Shown here piece by piece: positions 56,503-64,000 of a stretch of 64,000 nucleotides of DNA. Both the position numbers and the translations under genes were made by a program. This DNA is from Fuscovulum sp. (lineage in GTDB: Bacteria; Pseudomonadota; Alphaproteobacteria; Rhodobacterales; Rhodobacteraceae). Location of the stretch: NCBI GenBank assembly GCA_035192965.1, contig CP136571.1:1198501-1262500 (forward strand). Reading direction: 5' to 3'. The notes under the pieces are model-generated. The model was given only the letters and a program-made list of their open reading frames with translations. It searched no databases and had not been told where the DNA came from. How positions within the stretch are numbered: the stretch's first letter is position 1; the number at the start of each line of letters is the position of its first letter.

Positions 56503-57366
56503 ATGACACGCCCCTTCCGCTCGGTTCTGTACATTCCGGGGTCAAAGGAGCGGGCGCTGGAGAAGGCGCGCGATCTGGCCGCGGATGCGATCATCTTTGA
56601 TCTGGAGGATGCGGTCGCCCCGGAAGAGAAGGCAGCGGCGCGGGTCACGTTGGCGCGGTTTCTGGAGGAAGTGGATTACGGCCCGCGCGTGCGGATCGTG
56701 CGGATCAACGGCTTTGATACCGAATGGGGGCGCGCGGATGCGGCGGCCTTTGCCAACCATCCCGGCGCGGATGCGGTGCTTGTGCCCAAGGTGAACAGCC
56801 CTGCCGATCTGGATGCGGTCGCGGCCGTGGCAGGGGACAAGCCGCTTTGGGCGATGATGGAGACGGCGGCGGGGATGCTGAACGCCGCCGCGATTGCCGC
56901 CCATCCCCGGCTGGAGGGGATGGTCATAGGGACCAACGATCTGGGGCGCGAGTTGAACAGCCGGTTCCGGGCGGACCGCCTGCCGATGATGGCGGGGCTG
57001 GGGCTGTGCCTGCTGGCGGCAAAGGCGCAGGGCCGGGTGATCGTGGACGGGGTTTACAACGCCTTCAAGGATGAGGCGGGGTTGCGGGCCGAATGCGAGC
57101 AGGGCCGGGATATGGGATTTGACGGCAAGACGCTGATCCATCCGGCGCAGTTGGAGATTGCCAACGCGGCCTTTGCCCCGAGTGCCGACGAAATCGCCCT
57201 GGCCGAGCGGCAGATTGCCGCCTTTAACGCCGCGCGGGGGCAGGGGCAGGGTGTGGCCGTGTTGGACGGGCGGATCGTGGAAAACATGCATGTGGCGACG
57301 GCGCAGGGCATTTTGGCGCGTGCGCGGGCAATCGAGGTGGGGGCGATTGCGGCGGGGGCCGATTGA
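56503..57366 (+). CDS. CitE-like CoA-ester lyase/thioesterase (Mcl2-type, (3S)-malyl-CoA)
   Basis: 287 aa, HpcH/HpaI aldolase/citrate-lyase family, TIM barrel. RSVLYIPGSKERALEKA, DAIIFDLEDAVAPEEKAAAR (Mg-binding Glu/Asp), VRINGFDTEWG, LWAMMETAAGMLNA and GTNDLGRELNSR are the family blocks. In Rhodobacter sphaeroides the shorter CitE paralogue in this neighbourhood is (3S)-malyl-CoA thioesterase of the ethylmalonyl-CoA pathway. The proximity of mch supports the same role. Thioesterase versus lyase activity cannot be settled from sequence alone. Confidence 0.85.
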   Translation: MTRPFRSVLYIPGSKERALEKARDLAADAIIFDLEDAVAPEEKAAARVTLARFLEEVDYGPRVRIVRINGFDTEWGRADAAAFANHPGADAVLVPKVNSPADLDAVAAVAGDKPLWAMMETAAGMLNAAAIAAHPRLEGMVIGTNDLGRELNSRFRADRLPMMAGLGLCLLAAKAQGRVIVDGVYNAFKDEAGLRAECEQGRDMGFDGKTLIHPAQLEIANAAFAPSADEIALAERQIAAFNAARGQGQGVAVLDGRIVENMHVATAQGILARARAIEVGAIAAGAD

Positions 57367-57434
57367 AGGCAGGGTGCGCGGCAGGATTGACCCCGCCGGA
57401 CCCCCCCCACTCGAAACCCAAAGAGGACTGACCC

Positions 57435-57983
57435 ATGACCCTGCTGATCCTTGGCGTAGCTTTGTGGTGGGCTGCCCATCTATTCAAACGCATGGCCCCT
57501 GATGCGCGGGCGCGGCTGGGCGATCCCGGGAAAGGGATCGTGGCGGTCGCCGTGCTGGCATCTGTCGTGCTGATGTATTTCGGCTATGGCGCGGCAAAGG
57601 CGGATGCGGCGGTCTGGTGGGGACGGTCGCCCGCCATGGTGGGGATCAACAACCTGCTGATGGTGCTGGCGGTTTACCTTTATGCGGCATCCGGTGCGAA
57701 ATCGGCGCTGGCGCGGAAGATCCGTCATCCGCAACTGACGGCGGTGAAGACATGGGCGGTGGCGCATCTGCTGGTGAATGGCGATCTGCCGTCGTTCATT
57801 CTGTTTGGCGGGCTGCTGGCCTGGGCAGTGGTGTCGGTCATCCTGATCAACCGCGCGCAGCGGGAATGGACGCCGCCGGTGGCCAAGCCGGGCGCCGAGG
57901 TGAAGGCCATCGTGGCGACGGTGGTGGTCACGGTGGTGGTGATGCTGATCCACAACTGGCTGGGCTATCAGCCCTGGGGTTGA
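57435..57983 (+). CDS. NnrU-family integral membrane protein
   Basis: 182 aa with five or six hydrophobic segments. LILGVALWWAAHLFKR and HPQLTAVKTWAVAHLLVNGDLPSFILFGGLLAW match the NnrU family, linked in other bacteria to nitric-oxide/nitrite metabolism. No denitrification gene is nearby, so the role here is unclear. AGAGGACT precedes the ATG. Confidence 0.86.
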   Translation: MTLLILGVALWWAAHLFKRMAPDARARLGDPGKGIVAVAVLASVVLMYFGYGAAKADAAVWWGRSPAMVGINNLLMVLAVYLYAASGAKSALARKIRHPQLTAVKTWAVAHLLVNGDLPSFILFGGLLAWAVVSVILINRAQREWTPPVAKPGAEVKAIVATVVVTVVVMLIHNWLGYQPWG

Positions 57984-57998
57984 TTGGGGGATGAAGGG

Positions 57999-58202
57999 AT
58001 GAAGCTGTATCGGTTCCTGTCCGAGGATGACACGTCGGCCTTTTGCCACAAGGTGACGGCGGCGCTGAACAAGGGCTGGGCGCTGCATGGCGCGCCCACC
58101 TATGCCTTTGATGCGGCGCGTGGCGTGATGCGCTGCGGGCAGGCGGTGGTGAAGGATGTGCCCGGCACCTATACGCCGGATGTGAAACTGGGCGAGCAGT
58201 AA
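57999..58202 (+). CDS. DUF1737-type small protein
   Basis: 67 aa from ATG 57999 (GGGGG upstream). MKLYRFLSEDDTSAFCHKVTAALNKGWALHG is the small family's signature (residues 1-31), with CGQAVVKD near the end. Unknown role; it lies between the NnrU-like and mch genes on the same strand. Confidence 0.82.
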   Translation: MKLYRFLSEDDTSAFCHKVTAALNKGWALHGAPTYAFDAARGVMRCGQAVVKDVPGTYTPDVKLGEQ

Positions 58203-58226
58203 GGCGGGCGGCCTGTGGGAATGATG

Positions 58227-59258
58227 ATGAAGACCAATCCGGGGCGGTTCTTTGAGGATTACAGGCTGGGTGAGGTGATCATCCATGCCGTGCCGCGGAC
58301 GGTGAGCGGCGGGGAGCGGGCGCTGTACCATGCGCTCTACCCCGCGCGGCATGCGCTGTATTCATCGGATGAATTCGCGCGGGCCTGCGGTTTGCCAGCC
58401 TCGCCCATGGATGACCTGATCGCCTTTCATACGGTGTTCGGCAAGACGGTGCCGGATGTCAGCCTCAATGCGGTGGCGAATTTGGGCTATGCCGAGGGGC
58501 GGTGGCTGGCCCCGGTCTGGCCCGGCGATACGCTGCGGTCGGAATCGACTGTGATCGGGTTGAAGGAAAATTCGAACGGCAAATCCGGCGTGGTCTATGT
58601 GCGGACGCGCGGGATGAACCAGCGCGGCGTGGTGGTGCTGGATTATGTGCGCTGGGTGATGGTGAAGAAGGCGCGGCTGGACGCGCCGGCACCCGAGGCG
58701 GTGGTGCCCGTGTTGGCCCCGGCGGTGGCGGCCGAGGCGCTGGTGGTGCCGGAGGGGCTGAATTTCGGCCGCTATGATTTCGCGCTGGCCGGGGAGCCGC
58801 ATCGCTGGGGCGATTATGCGGTGGGCGAGCGGATCGACCATGTCGATGGCATCACCATCGAGGAGGCCGAGCATATGCTGGCCACGCGGTTGTGGCAGAA
58901 CACCAGCAAGGTGCATTTCGACGTGACCCAGCGCGAGGATGGGCGGCGGCTCATCTATGGCGGGCATGTGATTTCACTGGCGCGGACGCTGTCGTTCAAC
59001 GGGTTGGCCAATGCGCAGATGATCGTGGCGCTGAACGCGGGGGCGCATGCGAACCCCTGTTTCGTGGGCGATACGGTGCGGGCGTGGTCAGAGGTGCTGG
59101 ACCGGGCCGAGACATCGGCGCCCGGCGTGGGCGCGCTGCGGTTGCGGCTGGTAGCGGTGAAGCAGGGGGCAGAGCCCTTTGCCCTGCGCGGGGCGGATGG
59201 GAAATACCTGCCCGAGGTGCTGCTGGATCTGGATTACTGGGCGTTGGTGCCGCTGTGA
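58227..59258 (+). CDS. mch: Mesaconyl-CoA hydratase (double MaoC/hot-dog)
   Basis: 343 aa from ATG 58227; ATGs at 58221/58224 and a GTG at 58215 are alternatives. Two hot-dog halves: the first holds the MaoC-like FFEDYRLGEVIIHAVPRTV and a fold-forming FHTVFGKTVPDVS, the second HRWGDYAVGERIDHVDGITI and HVISLARTLSFNGLANAQ. This length and N-terminus (KTNPGRFFED) are those of the ethylmalonyl-CoA-pathway hydratase that interconverts mesaconyl-CoA and methylmalyl-CoA. The neighbouring mcl2-like gene supports it. In R. sphaeroides the gene lies in the same neighbourhood, next to sdhC. Confidence 0.92.
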   Translation: MKTNPGRFFEDYRLGEVIIHAVPRTVSGGERALYHALYPARHALYSSDEFARACGLPASPMDDLIAFHTVFGKTVPDVSLNAVANLGYAEGRWLAPVWPGDTLRSESTVIGLKENSNGKSGVVYVRTRGMNQRGVVVLDYVRWVMVKKARLDAPAPEAVVPVLAPAVAAEALVVPEGLNFGRYDFALAGEPHRWGDYAVGERIDHVDGITIEEAEHMLATRLWQNTSKVHFDVTQREDGRRLIYGGHVISLARTLSFNGLANAQMIVALNAGAHANPCFVGDTVRAWSEVLDRAETSAPGVGALRLRLVAVKQGAEPFALRGADGKYLPEVLLDLDYWALVPL

Positions 59259-59265
59259 GCGGGCG

Positions 59266-59275
59266 TGTGATCACA
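59266..59275. promoter_or_regulatory. Single TGTGATCACA site upstream of the DUF4344 gene
   Basis: One perfect palindrome TGTGATCACA, 8 bp past the mch stop and 47 bp upstream of the next ATG, followed by AAA as in the doublet at sdhC. Same operator family, but single. Confidence 0.55.
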
Positions 59276-59321
59276 AAATCCCGCTTGATCGGTGCGTTGC
59301 TTTCGGCATGATGGCGGCATC

Positions 59322-60131
59322 ATGTTGCGTGTGACCTGTTCCCTTTTGCTGTACCTGTCGCTGGCCTTTGGGGCGGCGGCGGAAGGCCTTGGCTACAAGG
59401 GGGCGGAGAAGGCCGTTGTCGCGCCGGAAGGCGAGGCGCTGGCCGGGGAAGAGCTGGAGCTGACCGATGCCGAATGGCATGTCCGCGATGTGATGCTGTC
59501 GATCTTTTATCACGAGCTGGGCCATGCGCTGATCGACGTGATGCAACTGCCGGTGCTGGGCCTGGAAGAGGACGCGGCGGATGTGCTGTCGGTCGTGATG
59601 ATCGACCGGCTGTGGGATGCCGAATCGTCCGAGGCGAAGGTGGCGGCGGCGGCGGATTTCTGGTGGACCAGTGCGATCGAGACGGCGGAAGCGGGCTATG
59701 AGCCGGCTTTCTGGGGTGTCCATTCGCCCGATGAACGGCGCTATTTCACCTATCTTTGCCTTTATTACGGGGGCGCGCCCGAAGAACGCGAGGCGCTGGC
59801 GCAGGACTATGGCCTGCCCGAAGACCGCGCGGTGACCTGTCCGGATGAGTTCGACCTGGCCGCCGCGTCCTGGGGCGTTTATCTGGACGAGCTGGAGGCG
59901 GCGGGGCCGGGTGAAAGCCTTGTATGGCAGGGCGAGGCAGAGCCTGCGGATTATGTTGAGGCGGCGATACTGGAAGAGGTGGACTACCTGAATTCCATCT
60001 GGACGCTGCCGGAACCCGTGGGCGTGCAGGTTGCGCCCTGCGAAGAGGCCAACGCCTTTTACGACCCCGAGGCGAAGATGATCACCATGTGCAGCGAGAT
60101 GGCGGAGTATATCCTGTCCACGGCGCCGTGA
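59322..60131 (+). CDS. Exported DUF4344-type metallopeptidase-like protein
   Basis: 269 aa from ATG 59322, with a signal peptide MLRVTCSLLLYLSLAFGAAAEG. The sequence FYHELGHALIDVMQLPVLGLEEDAADV carries the HExxH zinc site and a downstream Glu/Asp ligand, as in the DUF4344 (Zn-dependent) family. Three cysteines later (LCLYY, VTCPDEF, APCEEANAF, plus MCSEM) suggest disulfides. A TGTGATCACA site stands just upstream, so it may share control with TCA genes. Substrate unknown. Confidence 0.83.
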   Translation: MLRVTCSLLLYLSLAFGAAAEGLGYKGAEKAVVAPEGEALAGEELELTDAEWHVRDVMLSIFYHELGHALIDVMQLPVLGLEEDAADVLSVVMIDRLWDAESSEAKVAAAADFWWTSAIETAEAGYEPAFWGVHSPDERRYFTYLCLYYGGAPEEREALAQDYGLPEDRAVTCPDEFDLAAASWGVYLDELEAAGPGESLVWQGEAEPADYVEAAILEEVDYLNSIWTLPEPVGVQVAPCEEANAFYDPEAKMITMCSEMAEYILSTAP

Positions 60132-60155
60132 TGGTTTGCCCGGTTAAGGTTAAAG

Positions 60156-60186
60156 TGTGATCACAAATTTTTCTGGCGTGATCACA
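60156..60186. promoter_or_regulatory. TGTGATCACA/CGTGATCACA doublet upstream of sdhC
   Basis: Palindromes at 60156-60165 (perfect) and 60177-60186 (one base different), 21 bp apart, with an 11-bp spacer AATTTTTCTGG containing five T. Same composite layout as the doublet upstream of sucC. It lies 25 bp past the DUF4344 gene stop and about 173-203 bp upstream of sdhC. Confidence 0.72.
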
Positions 60187-60358
60187 AATCAAAGAATCTT
60201 GGTCGTTTAGCGCCAACAGGCTGCAACTGCGGCGTTCTGATGCGTGACTTGCCTTCAAAAAACGCTATTCAACCGTAGTATAAGACAAAGGATGCGCGCC
60301 CGCCGGTGCGGACCGATCATCGGACCGGATGGGCAAGCCAGCGACGAAGGGAACGAAG

Positions 60359-60742
60359 ATGGCTGATGTGAAGCGGGTTGAACGGCCCCTGTCGCCGCAT
60401 TTGCAGATCTACCGCCCGCAACTGACCTCGATCACGTCGATCCTTACGCGGATCACGGGGAACGGGTTGATCGTGGGAACGGTGCTTGCGGTGTGGTGGT
60501 TGCTGGCGGCAGCGACATCGGCGGAATACTTCGCCATTGCCGATGCGGTGGCGACAAGCTGGTTCGGTGATCTGGTGTTCACGCTGTCGGCCTGGGCGCT
60601 GTGGTATCACTATCTGGCGGGGTTGCGGCATCTGGTGTTCGATGCCGGCAAGGGGCTGGACATTCCCACGGCAGAAAAGCTGGGATGGGGCTGCATCATC
60701 GGATCGGTCGTGCTGACGATCCTGACCGTCATCATCGTATAA
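60359..60742 (+). CDS. sdhC: Succinate dehydrogenase cytochrome b556 subunit
   Basis: 127 aa from ATG 60359 (GAAGGGAACGAAG upstream). RPLSPHLQIYRPQLTSITSILTRITG at the start is the SdhC signature, including the conserved Ser/Arg that face ubiquinone. Three hydrophobic helices follow; HYLAGLRHLVFDAG carries the heme-ligand histidine. First gene of the sdh operon; 12 bp separate it from sdhD. Confidence 0.96.
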   Translation: MADVKRVERPLSPHLQIYRPQLTSITSILTRITGNGLIVGTVLAVWWLLAAATSAEYFAIADAVATSWFGDLVFTLSAWALWYHYLAGLRHLVFDAGKGLDIPTAEKLGWGCIIGSVVLTILTVIIV

Positions 60743-60754
60743 GGGGGGCGGGAG

Positions 60755-61126
60755 ATGCGTTATCTGACCGACCGCAAGCGCGCCGTGGGAAAAGGCGCGT
60801 CGCATACCGGGACCGAGCATCATTGGCAGATGCAGGTGAGCGCGGTGGCGCTGGCCTTTCTGTTGCCCATCTGGGTGTTCATCTTTGGCCGGGCGCTGGG
60901 GCAGGGGCATGAGGCGGTGCTGGCCACCTTTGCGCGGCCGTTCCCGGCGATCGTGACGGCGCTGGTGCTGTTTGTTTCGATGCGCCATTTCGCCAAGGGC
61001 GCGCAGATGATGATCGAGGATTACGCCAAGGGGCATACCCGCAAGGCGCTGGTCATCGCGGCGATTTCACTTTCCTACGTGGTGATGGCGACGGGGTTCT
61101 ATGCCCTTGTCCGCATCGCGATCTGA
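60755..61126 (+). CDS. sdhD: Succinate dehydrogenase membrane anchor subunit
   Basis: 123 aa with three membrane helices. The N-terminal [26 protein letters not shown] and the [17 protein letters not shown] loop before the last helix match the alphaproteobacterial SdhD type. GGGGGGCGGGAG precedes the ATG. It holds the enzyme in the membrane together with SdhC. Confidence 0.95.
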   Translation: MRYLTDRKRAVGKGASHTGTEHHWQMQVSAVALAFLLPIWVFIFGRALGQGHEAVLATFARPFPAIVTALVLFVSMRHFAKGAQMMIEDYAKGHTRKALVIAAISLSYVVMATGFYALVRIAI

Positions 61127-61137
61127 TTGGGGCTGAC

Positions 61138-62940
61138 ATGACGGCTTATCCGTACGAAGTGCATGACTATGACGTGGTTGTCGTGGGGGCTGGCGGTGCC
61201 GGTCTGCGCGCGACGCTGGGCATGGCAGAACAGGGGCTGCGCACGGCCTGCGTGACGAAGGTCTTCCCGACGCGGTCGCACACAGTGGCGGCGCAGGGCG
61301 GGATCGCGGCGTCCCTTGGGAACATGGGGCCGGATTCGTGGCAATGGCACATGTACGACACCGTGAAAGGGTCGGACTGGCTGGGCGATACGGATGCGAT
61401 GGAGTATCTGGCGCGCGAGGCCCCCAAGGCGGTGTATGAGCTGGAGCATTACGGGGTTCCGTTTTCCCGCACGGAAGAGGGCAAGATCTATCAGCGCCCC
61501 TTTGGCGGCCACACGACCGAGTTCGGCGAAGGCCCGCCGGTGCAGCGCACCTGTGCGGCGGCGGACCGGACGGGGCATGCGATCCTGCACACGCTGTATG
61601 GGCAATCCCTGAAGAACAACGCCGAGTTCTTCATCGAGTATTTCGCGCTGGACCTGATCATCACGGATGGGGCCTGCACGGGCGTCGTGGCGTGGAAGTT
61701 GGACGATGGCACGATCCATGTGTTCAACGCCAAGATGGTGGTGCTGGCGACGGGCGGCTATGGCCGGGCCTATTTCAGCGCAACCTCGGCCCATACCTGC
61801 ACCGGGGATGGTGGCGGGATGGTGGCGCGGGCCGGTCTGCCGTTGCAGGACATGGAATTCGTGCAGTTCCACCCGACGGGGATTTATGGTTCCGGCTGTC
61901 TGATTACCGAAGGCGCGCGTGGCGAGGGCGGCTATCTGACCAACGCCAATGGCGAGCGGTTCATGGAACGCTATGCGCCGCATTACAAGGATCTGGCGCC
62001 GCGCGACTATGTCAGCCGCTGCATGACGCTGGAGATTCGCGAAGGCCGGGGCGTGGGCGCGAATGGCGACCACATCCACCTGCACCTGAACCACCTGCCC
62101 AAGGAGACGCTAGATCTGCGCCTGCCGGGGATTTCAGAGTCGGCGCGCATCTTTGCTGGGGTGGACCTGACGAAAGAGCCGATCCCGGTTCTGCCGACGG
62201 TGCATTACAACATGGGCGGTATTCCGACGAACTACTGGGGTGAGGTGTTGAACCCCACGGCGGAAACCCCGGATGCGGTGTTCCCCGGCCTGATGGCGGT
62301 GGGTGAGGCGGGCTGTGCCTCGGTGCATGGCGCGAACCGGCTGGGATCAAACTCCTTGATCGACCTTGTGGTGTTCGGCCGTGCGGCGGCCATTCGCGCC
62401 GGGCAGATCGTGGATCCGAAAACGCCAGTGCCGGCGGTGAACAAGGCCGAGGTGGACAAGGCGCTGACGCGGTTCGACGCGACGCGCCATGCCAACGGCG
62501 CCACGCCCACGGCGGCCCTGCGGTTGGAGATGCAGCGCACGATGCAGGCGGATGCGGCGGTGTTCCGGACCGAAGCGACGCTAGCCGAAGGCGAGAAGAA
62601 GATGACCGCGATTGCGGGCAAGATGGGCGATATCAAGGTGACCGACCGGTCGCTGGTCTGGAACAGCGATCTGATGGAGACGCTGGAACTGGGCAACCTG
62701 ATGCCCAATGCGCTGGCCACGATCTATGGCGCGCATGCCCGGACGGAATCGCGCGGTGCGCATGCGCATGAGGATCACCCGACGCGGGATGATGCCAACT
62801 GGCGCAAGCATTCGCTGGCCTGGGTGGATGGCGACAAGGTGCGGCTGGACTATCGCGCCGTGCATACCGCGCCGCTGACGACGGAAGCGGAAGGCGGGAT
62901 CAGCCTGAAGAAGATCGCCCCTGCAGAGCGGAAGTTCTGA
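61138..62940 (+). CDS. sdhA: Succinate dehydrogenase flavoprotein subunit
   Basis: 600 aa. [16 protein letters not shown] (13-28) is the FAD motif; [10 protein letters not shown] (46-55) includes the His that binds FAD covalently. [21 protein letters not shown] and [19 protein letters not shown] are the substrate and active-site blocks, and [16 protein letters not shown] the last FAD motif. Length matches the family. Confidence 0.98.
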   Translation: MTAYPYEVHDYDVVVVGAGGAGLRATLGMAEQGLRTACVTKVFPTRSHTVAAQGGIAASLGNMGPDSWQWHMYDTVKGSDWLGDTDAMEYLAREAPKAVYELEHYGVPFSRTEEGKIYQRPFGGHTTEFGEGPPVQRTCAAADRTGHAILHTLYGQSLKNNAEFFIEYFALDLIITDGACTGVVAWKLDDGTIHVFNAKMVVLATGGYGRAYFSATSAHTCTGDGGGMVARAGLPLQDMEFVQFHPTGIYGSGCLITEGARGEGGYLTNANGERFMERYAPHYKDLAPRDYVSRCMTLEIREGRGVGANGDHIHLHLNHLPKETLDLRLPGISESARIFAGVDLTKEPIPVLPTVHYNMGGIPTNYWGEVLNPTAETPDAVFPGLMAVGEAGCASVHGANRLGSNSLIDLVVFGRAAAIRAGQIVDPKTPVPAVNKAEVDKALTRFDATRHANGATPTAALRLEMQRTMQADAAVFRTEATLAEGEKKMTAIAGKMGDIKVTDRSLVWNSDLMETLELGNLMPNALATIYGAHARTESRGAHAHEDHPTRDDANWRKHSLAWVDGDKVRLDYRAVHTAPLTTEAEGGISLKKIAPAERKF

Positions 62941-63068
62941 GGATGGGCATGGCGCGGCAGGTTTCATCGGCAGGGAAGCGCCCGTTTGGCGCGGGCCTTG
63001 GCCTGTGGGTCTGCGGCGCTGGCGCGGGCTGTGGCAGGGTAGGGACTTCTGACAAAGGAGGTTCCGCG

Positions 63069-63404
63069 ATGCCCCGTTCCCTTGCGCGCTTTGGTGTTCC
63101 CGTTTTGGTTGGTGCCAGCATGTTGCTGGCGGCCTGTTCGCCGCAGGACATGGCCGACAAGATCGGGCGGCGTACGGCGGAAACCGTGGTGCGGCCGATC
63201 GTCGATGATCGGCTGGCCGGGCCGCAGGCCGATGCGGCGACGCGCTGCGTGGTGCAGAATGCCAGTGCGGCTGAAGTGCAGACCTTGGCGCGGGATGTGG
63301 GCGTTTATGCCGGGACATCGACCGAGGCCACCGTCTGGGCCATCGTGGCGCGCAGCGAGACGCAAAGCTGCCTTGCGGCGGCTGGCGTGGCGTTGGGGGC
63401 ATAG
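63069..63404 (+). CDS. Small lipoprotein between sdhA and sdhB (1)
   Basis: 111 aa from ATG 63069, with AAAGGAGG 8 bp upstream; the frame could start at 62943 but without RBS. N-terminal LVGASMLLAACS is a lipobox, Cys20-21 region. The mature part is Ala/Arg-rich with two more cysteines (RCVVQN and QSCLAAAG). Lies within the sdh operon. Function unknown. Confidence 0.68.
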   Translation: MPRSLARFGVPVLVGASMLLAACSPQDMADKIGRRTAETVVRPIVDDRLAGPQADAATRCVVQNASAAEVQTLARDVGVYAGTSTEATVWAIVARSETQSCLAAAGVALGA

Positions 63405-63406
63405 CG

Positions 63407-63700
63407 ATGCGCGCGCTGGTTCTGTTGCCGATTGTGGCGCTGGCGGCCTGCGGGCCGATCCCGGTGGACCGGGCCGAGCAACAATGCCTGGACCGGGCGC
63501 AACTGGCGGCCAAACCACGAGGCGAGGTCAGCGCCGGGGTCACATCGAATGGCGGGCCAAAGACACGGCTGAAGGTTGAGGTGTCGTCCGACTTCATCCT
63601 TGGGCGCGATCCTTCGGCGATCTTTGAGACCTGCGTCTATCAGAAATCCGGGCAGCCGCCGACGCGGCCGCTCTACTCATTCCCGGAATGGAGGGGATAA
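63407..63700 (+). CDS. Small lipoprotein between sdhA and sdhB (2)
   Basis: 97 aa, starting 2 bp past the previous stop. [12 protein letters not shown] is a lipobox (cleaved before Cys15). Two further cysteines (QQCLDRA and ETCVYQKSG). Mature protein about 80 residues, no known domain. Co-transcribed with sdhA and sdhB. Confidence 0.72.
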   Translation: MRALVLLPIVALAACGPIPVDRAEQQCLDRAQLAAKPRGEVSAGVTSNGGPKTRLKVEVSSDFILGRDPSAIFETCVYQKSGQPPTRPLYSFPEWRG

Positions 63701-63704
63701 CCCG

Positions 63705-64000
63705 ATGGTTCAGTTCACGCTTCCCAAGAACAGCAAGGTCCGCACGGGCAAGACATGGCCCAAGCCTGCGGGGGGCAATGTCCGCAAGTTTCAGGTCTAT
63801 CGCTGGAACCCCGATGATGGGGAAAACCCGCGGGTGGATACCTATTTCGTGGATATGGACAGCTGCGGGCCGATGGTTCTGGACGCGCTGATCAAGATCA
63901 AGACCGAGATTGACCCGACGCTGACCTTCCGCCGGTCCTGCCGTGAGGGGATTTGCGGGTCTTGCGCGATGAACATTGGCGGGATCAACACGCTGGCCTG
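63705..64000 (+). CDS. sdhB: Succinate dehydrogenase iron-sulfur subunit, 5' part
   Basis: Starts at ATG 63705 (GAGGGGATAACCCG upstream) and continues beyond the window end. [22 protein letters not shown] is the ferredoxin-like lead, and [24 protein letters not shown] gives three Cys of the [2Fe-2S] site. The remaining clusters ([4Fe-4S], [3Fe-4S]) are out of view. Gene truncated only by the window edge. Confidence 0.97.
   Translation, partial: MVQFTLPKNSKVRTGKTWPKPAGGNVRKFQVYRWNPDDGENPRVDTYFVDMDSCGPMVLDALIKIKTEIDPTLTFRRSCREGICGSCAMNIGGINTLA

Overview
The window is a high-GC alphaproteobacterial chromosome segment, most likely Rhodobacteraceae (Rhodobacter/Tabrizicola/Gemmobacter-like). The grounds are the interrupted sucCDAB-lpd order, an mdh-sdhCDAB neighbourhood that also holds the ethylmalonyl-CoA-pathway genes for (3S)-malyl-CoA thioesterase/lyase and mesaconyl-CoA hydratase, a TIGR02300-type FYDLN protein, an NnrU protein, and very GC-rich codon use. 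No insertion sequence, prophage, CRISPR array or rRNA was seen. One tRNA-Ala(GGC) is present.

Region 1 (about 0.2-37.3 kb) is a large exopolysaccharide (EPS) locus. It starts with a secreted glycosidase-like RTX protein, then an ExoY-type priming sugar transferase, an ExeA-like ATPase, a Wzz-like chain-length protein and a CpsD-type tyrosine kinase. Next come several glycosyltransferases (two GT4, three GT2, one WecG/TagA), a polysaccharide deacetylase, a sugar epimerase, two SGNH-hydrolase paralogues, a methyltransferase, a Wzy-like polytopic protein and a PglK/MsbA-like ABC exporter. It ends with a Wza-like export protein and a beta-barrel protein. No Wzx flippase was recognised, so the ABC exporter is the candidate flippase.

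The most unusual part of the EPS locus is a compact minus-strand operon at 35.0-22.5 kb. It encodes a type I polyketide synthase (KS-AT-KR-DH-ACP-TE), an NRPS with a formyltransferase domain, a truncated condensation domain, an adenylation domain split by a luciferase-like monooxygenase, and a carrier domain, then a phosphopantetheinyl transferase and an SGNH hydrolase. The adenylation residues I can read resemble the glycine code. My inference is that the operon makes a small formamido-acyl unit that decorates the EPS or is exported with it. This is the candidate undescribed system.

Region 2 (37.3-40.7 kb) is housekeeping: tRNA-Ala, the FYDLN protein, a YgjP-type metallopeptidase, a GntR regulator and an MFS transporter.

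Region 3 (40.8-64 kb) is central carbon metabolism. On the minus strand are lpdA, a MAPEG protein, a nuclease-like orphan, sucB, sucA, a tiny membrane/secreted ORF, sucD, a secreted hypothetical and sucC. Then follow a methyltransferase, pepT, a periplasmic hypothetical, a 56-aa ORF and mdh. On the plus strand are a TauE/SafE exporter, mcl2-like, nnrU-like, DUF1737, mch, a DUF4344 peptidase, sdhC, sdhD, sdhA, two lipoproteins and the start of sdhB, which runs off the window. Two copies of a palindrome doublet (TGTGATCACA, start-to-start spacing exactly 21 bp) lie upstream of sucC and sdhC, which suggests a shared TCA-cycle regulator. A second, separate element, four TGCAC units with about 12-bp spacing, lies upstream of lpdA and of pepT.
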